64,000 bases of DNA from Gammaproteobacteria bacterium (GCA_029881795.1 JAOULX010000004.1:124001-188000), one strand, 5' to 3'. Shown: positions 37,453 through 47,313, counted from the stretch's first letter. Translations and numbers: made by a program. The notes: generated by a model from the sequence alone, not told the origin.

Positions 37453-40011
37453 TTACACCACATCTAAGATGGACTGAAATATGGCCTGCGCTGTCTGCAC
37501 TACCCGGGTTATCGCAGTGTATGCCTGTTGAAAGCGAATCAGGTTACCCGCTTCTTCATCCAGATTAACACCCGATCTTTCTTCTCGTCTGCCGATGGCA
37601 TTATTGAGTAATATATTTTCAGCTTCACGGTTGATTCGGATGGTAGCAGTCTGCGTACCCACTTCTGCAATCAAGACGCCATAGGCTTGCGAATAAGTCG
37701 AGGTGCCCTTATCCAGCAGACTAAAGCTATCGAGTGCAGACATTTCAATAGCATTACGGTTGTCGTTAGTGGCATCGGTGTTAAATGACAGACTCATCGA
37801 GTCTTCTGCGATCGGTTTGCCCTGTAAACGAACCGTCCAGGGCCCGACACTCAGATCCATGCCTTCGGTATAAACAACATCGGACAATGGCACACCGAGA
37901 TTATCAGTTAGAATATTGCCTGCCGCATCGGTGACATCAAACAAAATACCGGTGGCCGGTAAAATCGCGTCTTTAAATTTTATATTGGCGGCAAACTGAT
38001 CGCCTGTTGCCGCCAGATTATCCATGCCAAACTGTGCCACGGCGGTTAAATCAGAATTACTGATCGCCACAGCGCTGCCAATGCCTTTCTGATTTGAAAT
38101 AATACTTAAATTATTACCATTTAAACTGACCGTAGCCGACGGATCAGTAGCGCCAGCAAAGGCTGCATCAATCGCAGCCTGCACCGCAAACACCGTATCT
38201 AATGCATCAACCGGACCGTCGCCATTCAGGTCTGTTGTGGCATTCTGGTTCACAGTAACTGTGCGGGTCACACCATCGATGGTTAAATCAAAGACCGCAT
38301 TAGTACCGGCATAGTTAAACGGAGCAATTGGCACCGTGCCACTGACACGGGCCGAGTACTCAAGATAATCCAGTTTTGCTTTATCAAGGCTTTGCAAAGT
38401 TATACTGGCATTGCCCAGATTATTGATATCGGCTTCAAGCCGGTAGGGGTTAGCCGCTGCAATTTCTCGAGGGTCTGTTATTTCAAGTGATATGCGCAGT
38501 GCAGCATTGCGCGTTGGACGCACATAAAAGGAGTCTCCTGTGACCATCCCTGACGGGATAATGCGCATACCATCAATTTCAAGCGGTGGGGCACCAGGCA
38601 CTGAGACATCAGCACCATCACTCAGACGAGTAACGATATAACGACCATAATTATATGAAACTTCATAATCAGATTCGGTTATTTTCGAAATATCCGTTAG
38701 CTGCACTTCAATATCAGCAGTTGCCGAATTATCGGCATGCGGTAAGGCCTGTGCCAGTGGCATGCCGGCATTGATATCAAAGCTTTCTCCATCTGCCAGC
38801 ACACCGCCCGGGGTAAAGGTTAAGCCATCGACCACAAACGGTGCTGCCGTTGCCAAAAAATTGGTCTGAGTTCCATCAGACAATTTAATCACATCGTAAT
38901 TTGGCGGATTAACGCCGTCGTCATTATATTTAAGACGATAGTTACTATCACCCAGTGCAATACTGGCACCCACCTGAACTATCAAATTACCGGCTGCTGT
39001 GTTGTTAACAATATCCGGTGAGTTTTGAATAATATTAAAAAAGTTTCCGCCAGCCTCTGCATCCAGATCCAGTCCTGCGCGATGCTGCTGATTAAAACTG
39101 TCACTCATGGCAATCGCGATACGGCCGAGTCGGTTCATTGCTGTATCAAGAATATTGGTACGAAAATCAACTAATGCACCGATCTCTCCGCCGTGAAGGT
39201 TTTTACTGATATCAACCGGTATGCTACCGGCATCGAGATATACAGTGTAACGGTCTGGTTGTTTTAAATCAGTATCTACTCTTAATTTGAATGTGTCACC
39301 ACTGGAAATAAGCAATTGCCCGTTACCAATGAATACATTCATTTCTCCGTTGTTTTGTTCAACGATATTGACTTCTACTTTTTCTGATAAACGCTTTAAT
39401 AATAATTCACGATTATCCAGTAAATCACTGGGTGGTGTATCAGACAAATTGCTACTGCGGGTAATCGCTTTATTCAAGTTAGCGATTTCACCGGCCAGCG
39501 CATTGATATCCTGAACCACGTAACCAATACGGGTATCCACTTCTTTATCGAGCTGATCCATCTGCTCGGCTAGGTAATGAAAACGCTCAACCAGCACCTC
39601 ACCCTGACCCAGCATAACCTGACGCGGATCAACCGATGACGGGTTATTAGCGACGTCACTGACCGCACCGAAAAACGAATCTATCGCCGGTGTTAAATTA
39701 CTCTCGGCTGCGGCCACAATATCGTCGATACGCGAACTTAATTCACCCATGATCTCGAGCCGGCTAAAACCGGACTGGTATTGATTAATTAGACGCGCAT
39801 CAAACTGATCAGCCAGCCGCGTTACTGAGCCAACCCGCACACCGGTGCCAACCGTTCCTACCGTAGTATTTACGCCAGGGTTTGTCACCAGATTGGTTCG
39901 TTGCCGGCTATAACCTTCCGTATTGACATTGGTTATGTTATTGGATGTGGTGGCAATCGATGTTCTATATGCCAGCAAACCTGTTATTGCTGTATTGTAT
40001 ATGTCTGCCAT
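37453..40011 (-). CDS. flgK: Hook-associated protein FlgK, enlarged
   Basis: FlgK (HAP1) forms the first zone of the hook-filament junction. The N-terminus has the rod/hook motif (AYRTSIATTSNNITNVNTEGYSRQ, key residues NNI.N.NT.GYSRQ) and the C-terminus (SGVNLDEEAGNLIRFQQAY) closes the D0 coiled coil. At 852 aa it is longer than the common 550-680 aa, with the extra length in the middle (about 340-740). A DLNGDGPVDALDTV segment there resembles a calcium-binding dockerin/EF-hand-like loop. It follows flgJ by 44 bases. Confidence 0.96.
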   Translation of the reverse strand: MADIYNTAITGLLAYRTSIATTSNNITNVNTEGYSRQRTNLVTNPGVNTTVGTVGTGVRVGSVTRLADQFDARLINQYQSGFSRLEIMGELSSRIDDIVAAAESNLTPAIDSFFGAVSDVANNPSSVDPRQVMLGQGEVLVERFHYLAEQMDQLDKEVDTRIGYVVQDINALAGEIANLNKAITRSSNLSDTPPSDLLDNRELLLKRLSEKVEVNIVEQNNGEMNVFIGNGQLLISSGDTFKLRVDTDLKQPDRYTVYLDAGSIPVDISKNLHGGEIGALVDFRTNILDTAMNRLGRIAIAMSDSFNQQHRAGLDLDAEAGGNFFNIIQNSPDIVNNTAAGNLIVQVGASIALGDSNYRLKYNDDGVNPPNYDVIKLSDGTQTNFLATAAPFVVDGLTFTPGGVLADGESFDINAGMPLAQALPHADNSATADIEVQLTDISKITESDYEVSYNYGRYIVTRLSDGADVSVPGAPPLEIDGMRIIPSGMVTGDSFYVRPTRNAALRISLEITDPREIAAANPYRLEADINNLGNASITLQSLDKAKLDYLEYSARVSGTVPIAPFNYAGTNAVFDLTIDGVTRTVTVNQNATTDLNGDGPVDALDTVFAVQAAIDAAFAGATDPSATVSLNGNNLSIISNQKGIGSAVAISNSDLTAVAQFGMDNLAATGDQFAANIKFKDAILPATGILFDVTDAAGNILTDNLGVPLSDVVYTEGMDLSVGPWTVRLQGKPIAEDSMSLSFNTDATNDNRNAIEMSALDSFSLLDKGTSTYSQAYGVLIAEVGTQTATIRINREAENILLNNAIGRREERSGVNLDEEAGNLIRFQQAYTAITRVVQTAQAIFQSILDVV

Positions 40012-40055
40012 GTCTTAGCCTCTCCAGCTTAAACTGTTGTCAGAATTCAGTTCAA

Positions 40056-41060
40056 TCATGTCAGCGAGTCCGCTGCTGAAGTCTGTAATTTCGATACCAC
40101 ATTGTTGATTAAGTCACTCTGACGGATACGTTCTATTTTTATCGAATAGTCCGGGTCTGTGGCATAACCTGCTTTTTGCAATTCAAGCGCATAGTCTTCT
40201 GCTGAATCAGCATTGATGACATGCTGATAACGAGGATTAGCATTTAAAAAATTGACATAATCCTGATACGATTCAGACAGTGAATCATAGGCTCTGAAAC
40301 TTGCTGTCTCACGGTTCATGCTGCCGGAACGAAATTCCAGCGTATTAAATGAAACGGTTTTTCCCTGCCAGTTTGCTCCGGCTTTAATGCCAAACAAACA
40401 ATAACTGTTTTCACCCTGATCATTAAAATGGACTTTTTTACCCCAGCCTGTTTCCAGCGCAGACTGCGCCAGTATGACCCGTGGATCGATCCCTAAGGCA
40501 TCACCAGCGCGTTGCGCATGTGGCCAACTGTCACGAATAAAGTCTTCCGGGCTGTCCCAGTGTGGCGACTGCATGACATTGTCAAGCTGCATGACCGGCT
40601 TATTACTTACAGCCTTAACAGCCACTGTCGGCGCTGCGGTTTTCTCCACACCAAGCGCGACATTTTGTTTTTGAACAGCTACCGATGATACACCACGGTT
40701 ATTATTAACAAATGCCAGTGGTGCATCTGAGTTGTTCTGATTACTTATGTTCTGTGCTCCGGATAGCTGACGCACAATCACGTCCGCCAGACCAATACCG
40801 TTTGACTGACTCAGTTCCAATCCGAGTTGCTTGTCATACATTTCTGTATAGGCTTTGGTCTGATCACTATGAAACAGATCGCTCTGCAAAGGCACGCTCG
40901 CATCGCGCATGGTTTTAATCATCATTTGCACAAATACAGACTCAAACTGTTTAGCCACTTCTTTTAAAGCAGCCTGACTATCCTTGCGCGCATCGGTGCG
41001 CAAACGACTTAAACTTTCAAAGTCGTTATAGTTAACACTTGAAGGCGTGGTCAGCGACAT
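40056..41060 (-). CDS. flgJ: Flagellar rod-capping protein and peptidoglycan hydrolase FlgJ
   Basis: FlgJ caps the growing rod and opens the cell wall for it. The N-terminal domain (about 1-110; AALKEVAKQFESVFVQMMIK) is the rod cap. The C-terminal domain (about 180-325) is a glucosaminidase-type wall hydrolase with the catalytic Glu at about 200 (AQSALETGWGKK), YCLFGIKAG and the YQDYVNFL segment. The 334-aa two-domain form is typical for gammaproteobacteria. It begins one base after the flgI stop. Confidence 0.96.
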   Translation of the reverse strand: MSLTTPSSVNYNDFESLSRLRTDARKDSQAALKEVAKQFESVFVQMMIKTMRDASVPLQSDLFHSDQTKAYTEMYDKQLGLELSQSNGIGLADVIVRQLSGAQNISNQNNSDAPLAFVNNNRGVSSVAVQKQNVALGVEKTAAPTVAVKAVSNKPVMQLDNVMQSPHWDSPEDFIRDSWPHAQRAGDALGIDPRVILAQSALETGWGKKVHFNDQGENSYCLFGIKAGANWQGKTVSFNTLEFRSGSMNRETASFRAYDSLSESYQDYVNFLNANPRYQHVINADSAEDYALELQKAGYATDPDYSIKIERIRQSDLINNVVSKLQTSAADSLT

Positions 41061-41061
41061 G

Positions 41062-42165
41062 TTAAATAATCACCAGTGATGCATTTAATGCACCGGCCTG
41101 TTTCAGGGCTTCAAGAATCGCAATCAGATCACCCGGTGCCGCACCCACATCATTAACTGCTTTAACCAGTTCATCTAATGAGACGCCGGATTTGAACAGG
41201 AACATACGTGCATTTTCCTGTGCTACTTCTATCGCATCCTTTTTAGTCACTACCGTTTCGCCCGACGACAATTCACCTGGCTGGCTAACAGCCTGTTCTG
41301 CGGTGATCGTCACCGTTAAGCTGCCATGACTGACTGCTGCCGGCATCACGCTGACACGGGAACTGATGACTATGGTACCGGTTCTGGAATTAACAATTAT
41401 TTTGGCCGCAGCCTCGCCCAGCTGAACCGGCAAGTTTTCAAGATAGGATAAAAACTCAACTCGCTGATTAACTTCTGCCGGTGCTGTGATACTGATAGAA
41501 ACACCGTCTAATGCAGTCGCTGTATTTGGCCCCAGAATTTTATTGATACTGGCAGCCACCCGTTTCGCGGTTGTGAAATCACTGCGATTAAGATTTACCG
41601 TTATAGTTTGTTCGGTGGCAAAACGGTTGGGCACTGTGCGTTCGACAATAGCTCCTCCCGGAATCCGGCCAACGCTGGGTACATTAACCGTCACCTTTGA
41701 GCCATCCGCTCCGGCAATGCCAAAACCACCGACGACCAGATTACCCTGAGCCACCGCATAGGTTTTTCCATCAGCCGCTTTTAGTGGTGCCATTAATAAA
41801 CTGCCGCCTCTTAAACTTTTGGCATTACCTAAAGATGAAACGGTGACATCGATAGATTGACCGGGTTTAATAAACGGCGGCAACTCAGCATGCAGTGACA
41901 CAGCGGCAACATTTTTTAACTGTGGGCTAATGTTTGCCGGTATTTCAACTCCGTATTGCCGCAACATGTTTTTAAAACTCTGTACGGTAAAAGGTGTCTG
42001 ACTGGTCTGATCACCTGAACCATCCAGCCCCACTACCAACCCATAGCCAACAAGGAAGTTACTACGCACACCCTGCACCGAGCTGACGTCTTTAAGACGC
42101 TGCGCAAAGGCTGAACCCATACAGCTTGATAGTAATAGTAAAAGAATAAATTTTTGACACTTCAT
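41062..42165 (-). CDS. flgI: Flagellar P-ring protein FlgI
   Basis: FlgI builds the P ring around the rod in the peptidoglycan layer. I start at ATG 42165, preceded by TGGAG, which gives a clean Sec signal peptide ([21 protein letters not shown]) and a normal 367-aa protein. The frame is open a further 39 codons upstream, but that part overlaps the sigma54 promoter and reads as non-coding. Family motifs are [20 protein letters not shown] and [14 protein letters not shown]. It is the first gene of a second flg transcription unit. Confidence 0.97.
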   Translation of the reverse strand: MKCQKFILLLLLSSCMGSAFAQRLKDVSSVQGVRSNFLVGYGLVVGLDGSGDQTSQTPFTVQSFKNMLRQYGVEIPANISPQLKNVAAVSLHAELPPFIKPGQSIDVTVSSLGNAKSLRGGSLLMAPLKAADGKTYAVAQGNLVVGGFGIAGADGSKVTVNVPSVGRIPGGAIVERTVPNRFATEQTITVNLNRSDFTTAKRVAASINKILGPNTATALDGVSISITAPAEVNQRVEFLSYLENLPVQLGEAAAKIIVNSRTGTIVISSRVSVMPAAVSHGSLTVTITAEQAVSQPGELSSGETVVTKKDAIEVAQENARMFLFKSGVSLDELVKAVNDVGAAPGDLIAILEALKQAGALNASLVII

Positions 42166-42194
42166 TGTCGTACTCCAGTCGTTACTGTTGTAAC

Positions 42195-42210
42195 TGCAAG
42201 AGATATGCCA
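42195..42210 (-). promoter_or_regulatory. Sigma54 promoter of flgIJKL
   Basis: TGGCATATCTCTTGCA has exact -24/-12 spacing. The predicted start near 42184 gives a leader of about 19 bases with a TGGAG ribosome-binding site. It lies directly behind the hairpin that closes flgBCDEFGH. Confidence 0.82.
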
Positions 42211-42291
42211 TATTAAAAACAAGCGTTGTAAACAATTAAAGATTTTGTAAAAGCTGCAGAAAAGCAAGCTGGCGATAGGCATAACAACAAA

Positions 42292-42320
42292 GCCCGCTAT
42301 CTCGATGTAAGATAGCGGGC
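42292..42320 (-). terminator. Strong hairpin between flgH and flgI, likely terminator
   Basis: An 11-bp perfect stem (GCCCGCTATCT / AGATAGCGGGC) with a 7-base loop is followed on the minus strand by TTTGTTGTT. It lies 46 bases past the flgH stop. This fits an intrinsic terminator or strong attenuator ending the flgBCDEFGH transcript. Confidence 0.75.
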
Positions 42321-42366
42321 GGTCATTTTAAATTATTTACTAACTCGGTTTGATTAAACGGTTTGC

Positions 42367-43047
42367 TTAAAAAGGCCACCATTTACTATTAAAGAATTGA
42401 GACAGCCAGCCTTGTTCATTGCTTTCATGTACAAAACCCTCTCCGCTATAAGCGATTTGAGCATCAGCAATACGGGTTGATAACACGGTATTGTCAGCTC
42501 TTACATCTTGCGGACGTACTACGCCTTTGATGCGGACATATTCATCACCCTGATTTAAGGTCAGCCATTTTTCACCATGCACAACCAGGTTGTTATTTGA
42601 TAACACATCAACCACGGTGACGGTGATGTTACCTGTCAGACTGTTACTCTGACTGCTGTCGCCTTCACCGGAAAACTGTCTGTCCTGTGCAGTGTCTGTA
42701 TTCAATATTTCAGTACCGTTATCAGTCACCAGGTTACCGAACAAGGTTGGTGAGGCAATCGTATTGCTGTCATTTTTCGAGGTCGCGGTGGAAGCCGTTT
42801 TACTGGCATTGGTACTTTCTTGTAACACCACGGTTAACAAATCACCAACTCTGTGCGGACGCGGATCTTCAAACAATAACATATTGCTCGGCTGATACAG
42901 GGATGCACTTTTATAGGTTGCCTGCGATGAAATCACTGGTCTGACTACCGGTGCAAATTCTGCTCTTTCTGTCGGTCTGATGCTGGTACAAGCACTACTC
43001 AGTAATACAATACCGATTAATAATATTTTATTTTTCACTTTAATCAC
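42367..43047 (-). CDS. flgH: Flagellar L-ring lipoprotein FlgH
   Basis: FlgH forms the outer-membrane L ring. The 226-aa precursor has a lipoprotein signal peptide with lipobox LSSAC (acylated Cys20). The conserved region begins with HRVGDLLTVVLQESTNASKTAS and continues with NLVVHGEKWLTLNQGDEYVRIKGVVRP. It follows flgG by 5 bases and is the last gene before the terminator-like hairpin. Confidence 0.97.
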   Translation of the reverse strand: MIKVKNKILLIGIVLLSSACTSIRPTERAEFAPVVRPVISSQATYKSASLYQPSNMLLFEDPRPHRVGDLLTVVLQESTNASKTASTATSKNDSNTIASPTLFGNLVTDNGTEILNTDTAQDRQFSGEGDSSQSNSLTGNITVTVVDVLSNNNLVVHGEKWLTLNQGDEYVRIKGVVRPQDVRADNTVLSTRIADAQIAYSGEGFVHESNEQGWLSQFFNSKWWPF

Positions 43048-43052
43048 CGCTG

Positions 43053-43838
43053 TTAAAGATTATTATTAACGTATTGCAACATGCCATCCGCCGTTGAAAT
43101 AACTTTTGAATTCATTTCATACGAACGCTGTGTTTCAATCATGTTAACCAGCTCTTCAACCACATTAACATTTGACGTTTCCAGTGAACCACTCAGAATT
43201 GAACCAACACCGTTTAAACCCGGTGTGCCAACCTGTGGCGCACCACTGGCCGCTGTTTCTGAATATAAATTTTCACCCGTTGCCTGCAGACCTGCCGGAT
43301 TAATAAAATCAGCCAGCTGAATATTACCAATCTGAGTCGGTGCTGTTGCACCCGGAAGATTAACTTCTACAATGCCGTCCTGGCTCACCGAAAAACTCTG
43401 AACACCTTGAGGAATGTTGATCGCCGGTTGCAATAAATAACCGTTCGATGTCACCACCTGGCCCTGAGAGTTGGTCTGAAAACTGCCGTCACGACTGTAA
43501 CCCAAATTACCATCAGGTCTTAATATCTGGAAAAATCCTCGGCCATTGATCGCCATATCCAGCGCATTGCCGGTTTGTACTATATTGCCCTGACTGTGCA
43601 TTTTTTCAGTCGCCACCAGACGCACACCGGTACCCACAGCGAGACCCGATGGCAGCTGTGTGTCCTGTGAAGTTTGACCACCTGACTGTCGCAAATTCTG
43701 GTACATCAGATCTTCAAAGATCGCGGCATCCTTTTTAAAACCATTGGTGCTCGAGTTCGCCAGGTTATTGGATATGATTGAGAGCCGTGTTTGCTGTGCA
43801 TCCAGACCGGTTTTTGCTACCCATAATGTTTGATTCAT
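43053..43838 (-). CDS. flgG: Flagellar distal rod protein FlgG
   Basis: FlgG forms the distal rod. The 261-aa protein has the N-terminal rod motif (ISNNLANSSTNGFKKD), the central GRGFFQILRPDG and GYSRDGSFQ segments, and a C-terminal LVNMIETQRSYEMNSKVIS that matches FlgG. It lies 23 bases after flgF. Confidence 0.97.
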   Translation of the reverse strand: MNQTLWVAKTGLDAQQTRLSIISNNLANSSTNGFKKDAAIFEDLMYQNLRQSGGQTSQDTQLPSGLAVGTGVRLVATEKMHSQGNIVQTGNALDMAINGRGFFQILRPDGNLGYSRDGSFQTNSQGQVVTSNGYLLQPAINIPQGVQSFSVSQDGIVEVNLPGATAPTQIGNIQLADFINPAGLQATGENLYSETAASGAPQVGTPGLNGVGSILSGSLETSNVNVVEELVNMIETQRSYEMNSKVISTADGMLQYVNNNL

Positions 43839-43861
43839 GACTCAGACCTCTTAAAAACTAT

Positions 43862-44605
43862 TTATTTAGCTCGCATTAACTTGGTTGAAGACTCGTCCGT
43901 TTCTTCTGCCACTTTCATCATTTTTACCTGTATCTCAAACTGCCGAGTATTATTCAGCATGCTGACTAATTCACTGACAGCATTGACATTGCTGGCCTCC
44001 AAGGTACCTGACACCAGTCTTATCGAGGCATCCGCTTCTGCGATATCCTGACCCTGTAGCCGCAATAAACCGTCGTTACCTTTGACCAGTTGCGACAACG
44101 GCGGTTTAACCATTTTGATCCGGTCAACCACTGTAACCGCTTCGGATGTCTGTCCGCGCGCAATAATACTGATTGAGCCATCGCTACCAATATCCAGTTT
44201 CTGGTACGGCGGAATTGAGATCGGACCGCCCTCACCCAGTACCTGTAAACCGGTACCGGTGGTTAAAAAACCACTCGGATCTACCCGAAAATCACCGGCC
44301 CGGGTATAAGCTTCCGTTCCATTAGGTGCTTGCACTGCAAATAATCCTTCACCCTGGATCGCTGCATCAAGTTCACGCCCTGTGCTCAGCATGGAGCCAC
44401 TTTTAAAATCAATACCGGCACGATAATGCTGGTTGTAAACACGGCTATCAAAACTGCCACTGCCTTTTACCGCCAGACTTTTATAAGCATCTAAATCAGC
44501 CTGGAAACCGGTGGTGCTTACATTGGCCAGATTATGCGCAATCGTCTGTTGCGCACGCAGGTTTTGCGAGGCACCGGACATTGATATATAAAGCAAACGA
44601 TCCAT
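43862..44605 (-). CDS. flgF: Flagellar proximal rod protein FlgF
   Basis: FlgF is a proximal rod component. The 247-aa protein has the N-terminal AHNLANVSTTGFQAD motif, GEGLFAVQAPNGTEAYTRAG in the middle and the C-terminal SELVSMLNNTRQFEIQVKMM. The length is normal. It is the usual neighbour of flgG and follows flgE by 24 bases. Confidence 0.97.
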   Translation of the reverse strand: MDRLLYISMSGASQNLRAQQTIAHNLANVSTTGFQADLDAYKSLAVKGSGSFDSRVYNQHYRAGIDFKSGSMLSTGRELDAAIQGEGLFAVQAPNGTEAYTRAGDFRVDPSGFLTTGTGLQVLGEGGPISIPPYQKLDIGSDGSISIIARGQTSEAVTVVDRIKMVKPPLSQLVKGNDGLLRLQGQDIAEADASIRLVSGTLEASNVNAVSELVSMLNNTRQFEIQVKMMKVAEETDESSTKLMRAK

Positions 44606-44629
44606 TGGCTGATTCTCTCTAATGTCTCA

Positions 44630-46195
44630 TTAACGGATATTAATGATGGCTTGAGTTACCGTGTTTGCGGTTTCAATTGCCTTTGAGTTTGCCTGGAAAT
44701 TACGTTGCGCTGTAATCAGTTTCACCAGCTGTGCCGTCAGATCCACATTCGATTGTTCCAGTGCGCCGTTATAAATCAGTCCATAGGTACCGGTACCTGC
44801 CTGACCAGTATTCGCCAGACCAGAATCTGCATTTTCTGTCCAGGTGGTGTTGCCGTTTTGAGTCAGACCCTGTGGGTTATCAAAGGCCGCTATCGCAATC
44901 TGACCTAATGCCTGCTGTCGACCATTACTAAAGTTAGCTCTGACCACACCATCACTACCAATATCCAGCCCTACCAGCTGACCGGTTGAGAAACCATCCT
45001 GCTCTACATTGGCGACACTAAAGGGACCAAAAACCTGTTGCGTAGAGGCTGAATTATTAATACCGAAATCAATCGTCAGTTCCAGTGGTGCCGAGCCATT
45101 AATTAATGATAAGTCGTATGGGTCATACACAATCTCACCATTGGTGGTCGAATTGGTTAAGTCCAAATTACCGTTCTGATCAAAATCAAGAATTTCTGTA
45201 CCCGCTGTTGATGTTAGCAACACACCATCAAGTGTGGTTCTGGTTTCCCAGGTATTATTAACATCATCAGTCTGAATAAAATAAGAACGTGCAATATGTG
45301 TACTACCCTGTGAGTCATAAACCGTCACAGAAGTAGAATAGTTATATTGGTTAGGATCACTTGGATCGAACTCTTGCACCGACAAAGTTACGGCATTGGC
45401 TACATCTGCAATCGCCTGAGTTACCGCCAATGGATCCGGTGCCGGTGTCAGCGCATATAATGCCGCGGTATTATTAGCAGCATTAGTTATCGCTGCAATA
45501 ACATCGGTATCAGCACCCGGCGCGATGGCTGCTATTGCATCGGCAGCAGCCTGCGCTGCTGCAGCAGCCGGATCATCACCCGGAAATGGATCTGGAACTA
45601 AGGCTGCCGCTGCACCGGAAGCGGCTGCAATCGGTTCATCAGTAATATAAAAATTCGGCAAATTGGTATTAATATCTGACGGTAGATTCATATTCAGATT
45701 GATTGCCGTCGTTGCCTGCGGTGTGCTGACACCATCCGGCACCTGCAAACTCACTGTGCTGTTAATACTGGTGGTCAGCGGGTTACCGTTAGCATCTACC
45801 GGATATGCCTGCAGCGAGTCACCATTACTGTTGACAATATAGCCATCCGCATTAAGCTGGAACGCACCGGCTCTGGTAAACAGTGAAGCCGATGCCTGAC
45901 CTGTTGTGATCTCCGGCGACAGTATAAAAAAGCCTTCGCCACTGATTGCCAGGTCTAATGAGTTCTGAGTAAACTCAAGGTTACCCTGTGCAAACTGCTG
46001 GGTAACAGACGACAGTAAAACACCTGAGCCAATCGCGTTATCAGCATTTCCCAAAGTTGAGGTTGCAAAGATATCCACAAACTCAGCACGCGAACCTTTA
46101 AAGCCAGTTGTGCCGACGTTAGCAATATTATTACTGGTCACTGACAAGTCAGAAGAAGCGGCATTGAGACCACTTAATGAAATATTAAACGACAT
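44630..46195 (-). CDS. flgE: Flagellar hook protein FlgE
   Basis: FlgE is the hook subunit. The 521-aa protein has the N-terminal SGLNAASSDLSVTSNNIANV motif, the GEGFFILSPE segment and the C-terminal NVDLTAQLVKLITAQRNFQ. An insertion rich in Ala, Asp and Pro (about residues 185-270) interrupts the exposed D2-type region; its sequence (runs of Ala such as AAAAAQAAADAIAAIA) is unlike the rest of the protein. The core domains look intact. Confidence 0.96.
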   Translation of the reverse strand: MSFNISLSGLNAASSDLSVTSNNIANVGTTGFKGSRAEFVDIFATSTLGNADNAIGSGVLLSSVTQQFAQGNLEFTQNSLDLAISGEGFFILSPEITTGQASASLFTRAGAFQLNADGYIVNSNGDSLQAYPVDANGNPLTTSINSTVSLQVPDGVSTPQATTAINLNMNLPSDINTNLPNFYITDEPIAAASGAAAALVPDPFPGDDPAAAAAQAAADAIAAIAPGADTDVIAAITNAANNTAALYALTPAPDPLAVTQAIADVANAVTLSVQEFDPSDPNQYNYSTSVTVYDSQGSTHIARSYFIQTDDVNNTWETRTTLDGVLLTSTAGTEILDFDQNGNLDLTNSTTNGEIVYDPYDLSLINGSAPLELTIDFGINNSASTQQVFGPFSVANVEQDGFSTGQLVGLDIGSDGVVRANFSNGRQQALGQIAIAAFDNPQGLTQNGNTTWTENADSGLANTGQAGTGTYGLIYNGALEQSNVDLTAQLVKLITAQRNFQANSKAIETANTVTQAIINIR

Positions 46196-46212
46196 AATCT
46201 ATCTCCAGAATC

Positions 46213-46884
46213 TTAAAGAATTTTACTGATGTTACTAAAAGGCACTTGTCCCAGGCCCTGTACATCAACCTGCATTTCTTCCCCGACATTTCCTAATGCC
46301 AGACTATTAACATTGCCATATAACAATGTCGGTTCAATTGTTGTTTGACCATTTCTAACCACTTCTACTTCCATCGTGTACTGCCCCATGGGGGCCTGAT
46401 CACCATTAAACAATGTACCGTCCCAGGCAAATACACTGGTACCTGGCAGCTGCTCTCCAAGATCCATTCTGCTGACTAAAGAGCCACTGCTGTTATAAAC
46501 ATTGACGGCCACATTATTTGCAAAAGAATCCAGTTCCACCGCGCCCTGAACCAGACCTGATGCATTTAACTGGCCGGTATTTGTTTCAACCAACACACCA
46601 TGACCAATAATATTTGCTGCTTGCAGCGCCTGGTTTGATTGCATATCCTGCGAGAACGAGACAAACGAATTCTTTAATTCTTCGATACCGTTGACGGTAC
46701 CAAACTGCGCTATCTGAGACAGAAACTCACCATTATCCATCGGTTCAAACGGATCCTGATTTTGCATCTGTGCGGTCATTAATTTTAGAAACGAATCCTG
46801 ACCCAGCTGTGAATCACCGGTGTTAGCTGTCGTCGCCGCTGATGTATTGCTTTGTAATTGTGTAATACTGCCGATTGCACTCAT
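46213..46884 (-). CDS. flgD: Flagellar hook cap / scaffolding protein FlgD
   Basis: FlgD caps the growing hook and is discarded later. The protein (about 223 aa) has the conserved N-terminal LGQDSFLKLMTAQMQNQDPFEPMDNGEFL (key part: FLKLM..QMQNQDP), an Ig-like/tudor-like C-terminal part and VFAWDGTLFNGDQAPMGQYT. I use ATG at 46884, with GAGGA upstream, four bases after the flgC stop; a TTG 18 bases earlier overlaps flgC. Confidence 0.96.
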   Translation of the reverse strand: MSAIGSITQLQSNTSAATTANTGDSQLGQDSFLKLMTAQMQNQDPFEPMDNGEFLSQIAQFGTVNGIEELKNSFVSFSQDMQSNQALQAANIIGHGVLVETNTGQLNASGLVQGAVELDSFANNVAVNVYNSSGSLVSRMDLGEQLPGTSVFAWDGTLFNGDQAPMGQYTMEVEVVRNGQTTIEPTLLYGNVNSLALGNVGEEMQVDVQGLGQVPFSNISKIL

Positions 46885-46888
46885 AGTT

Positions 46889-47302
46889 TTATCCTCGACC
46901 AAGTTGCAGGGTGCGTAATAAAAGTTCTTTTGATGTATTCATCATCTCCGTATTGTTTTGATAACTTCTTGATGCTGACATCATGTTTGTCATTTCTTCT
47001 ACAGCGTTCACATTGGAGCCAAAGACATAACCCTGTTCATTCGCTAAAGGATGATTAGGCATGTAATTCATGGGCACCGTGGCATCGCTCTCAACAATTT
47101 GTGTAACCCTGACTTTTGATCCATCTTCATTATTAAAGTCATTGAGCACGGTTTGAAACACGGGCTGTCGGGAGCGATAAGCCCCCTCTTCTGTAGTTGA
47201 ATAGGTTTGTGCATTGGCCAGATTACTGGAGACAGTATTTAGCCTTAACATTTGTGCACTCATGCCACTGCCGGCTATATCAAACACTTTAAATAATGAC
47301 AT
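46889..47302 (-). CDS. flgC: Flagellar proximal rod protein FlgC
   Basis: FlgC is a proximal rod protein. The 137-aa protein shows the LNTVSSNLANAQT motif at the N-terminus, YVFGSNVNAVEEMTNMMSAS and a C-terminal YQNNTEMMNTSKELLLRTL, all typical. It follows flgB by 11 bases. Confidence 0.97.
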   Translation of the reverse strand: MSLFKVFDIAGSGMSAQMLRLNTVSSNLANAQTYSTTEEGAYRSRQPVFQTVLNDFNNEDGSKVRVTQIVESDATVPMNYMPNHPLANEQGYVFGSNVNAVEEMTNMMSASRSYQNNTEMMNTSKELLLRTLQLGRG

Positions 47303-47313
47303 CGATAAACTCC

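Noticed and set aside
42166-42282. Extended N-terminus of FlgI (39 more codons)
   Set aside because: The extension covers the sigma54 promoter and has no family match, while the internal ATG has a TGGAG site and a clean signal peptide.
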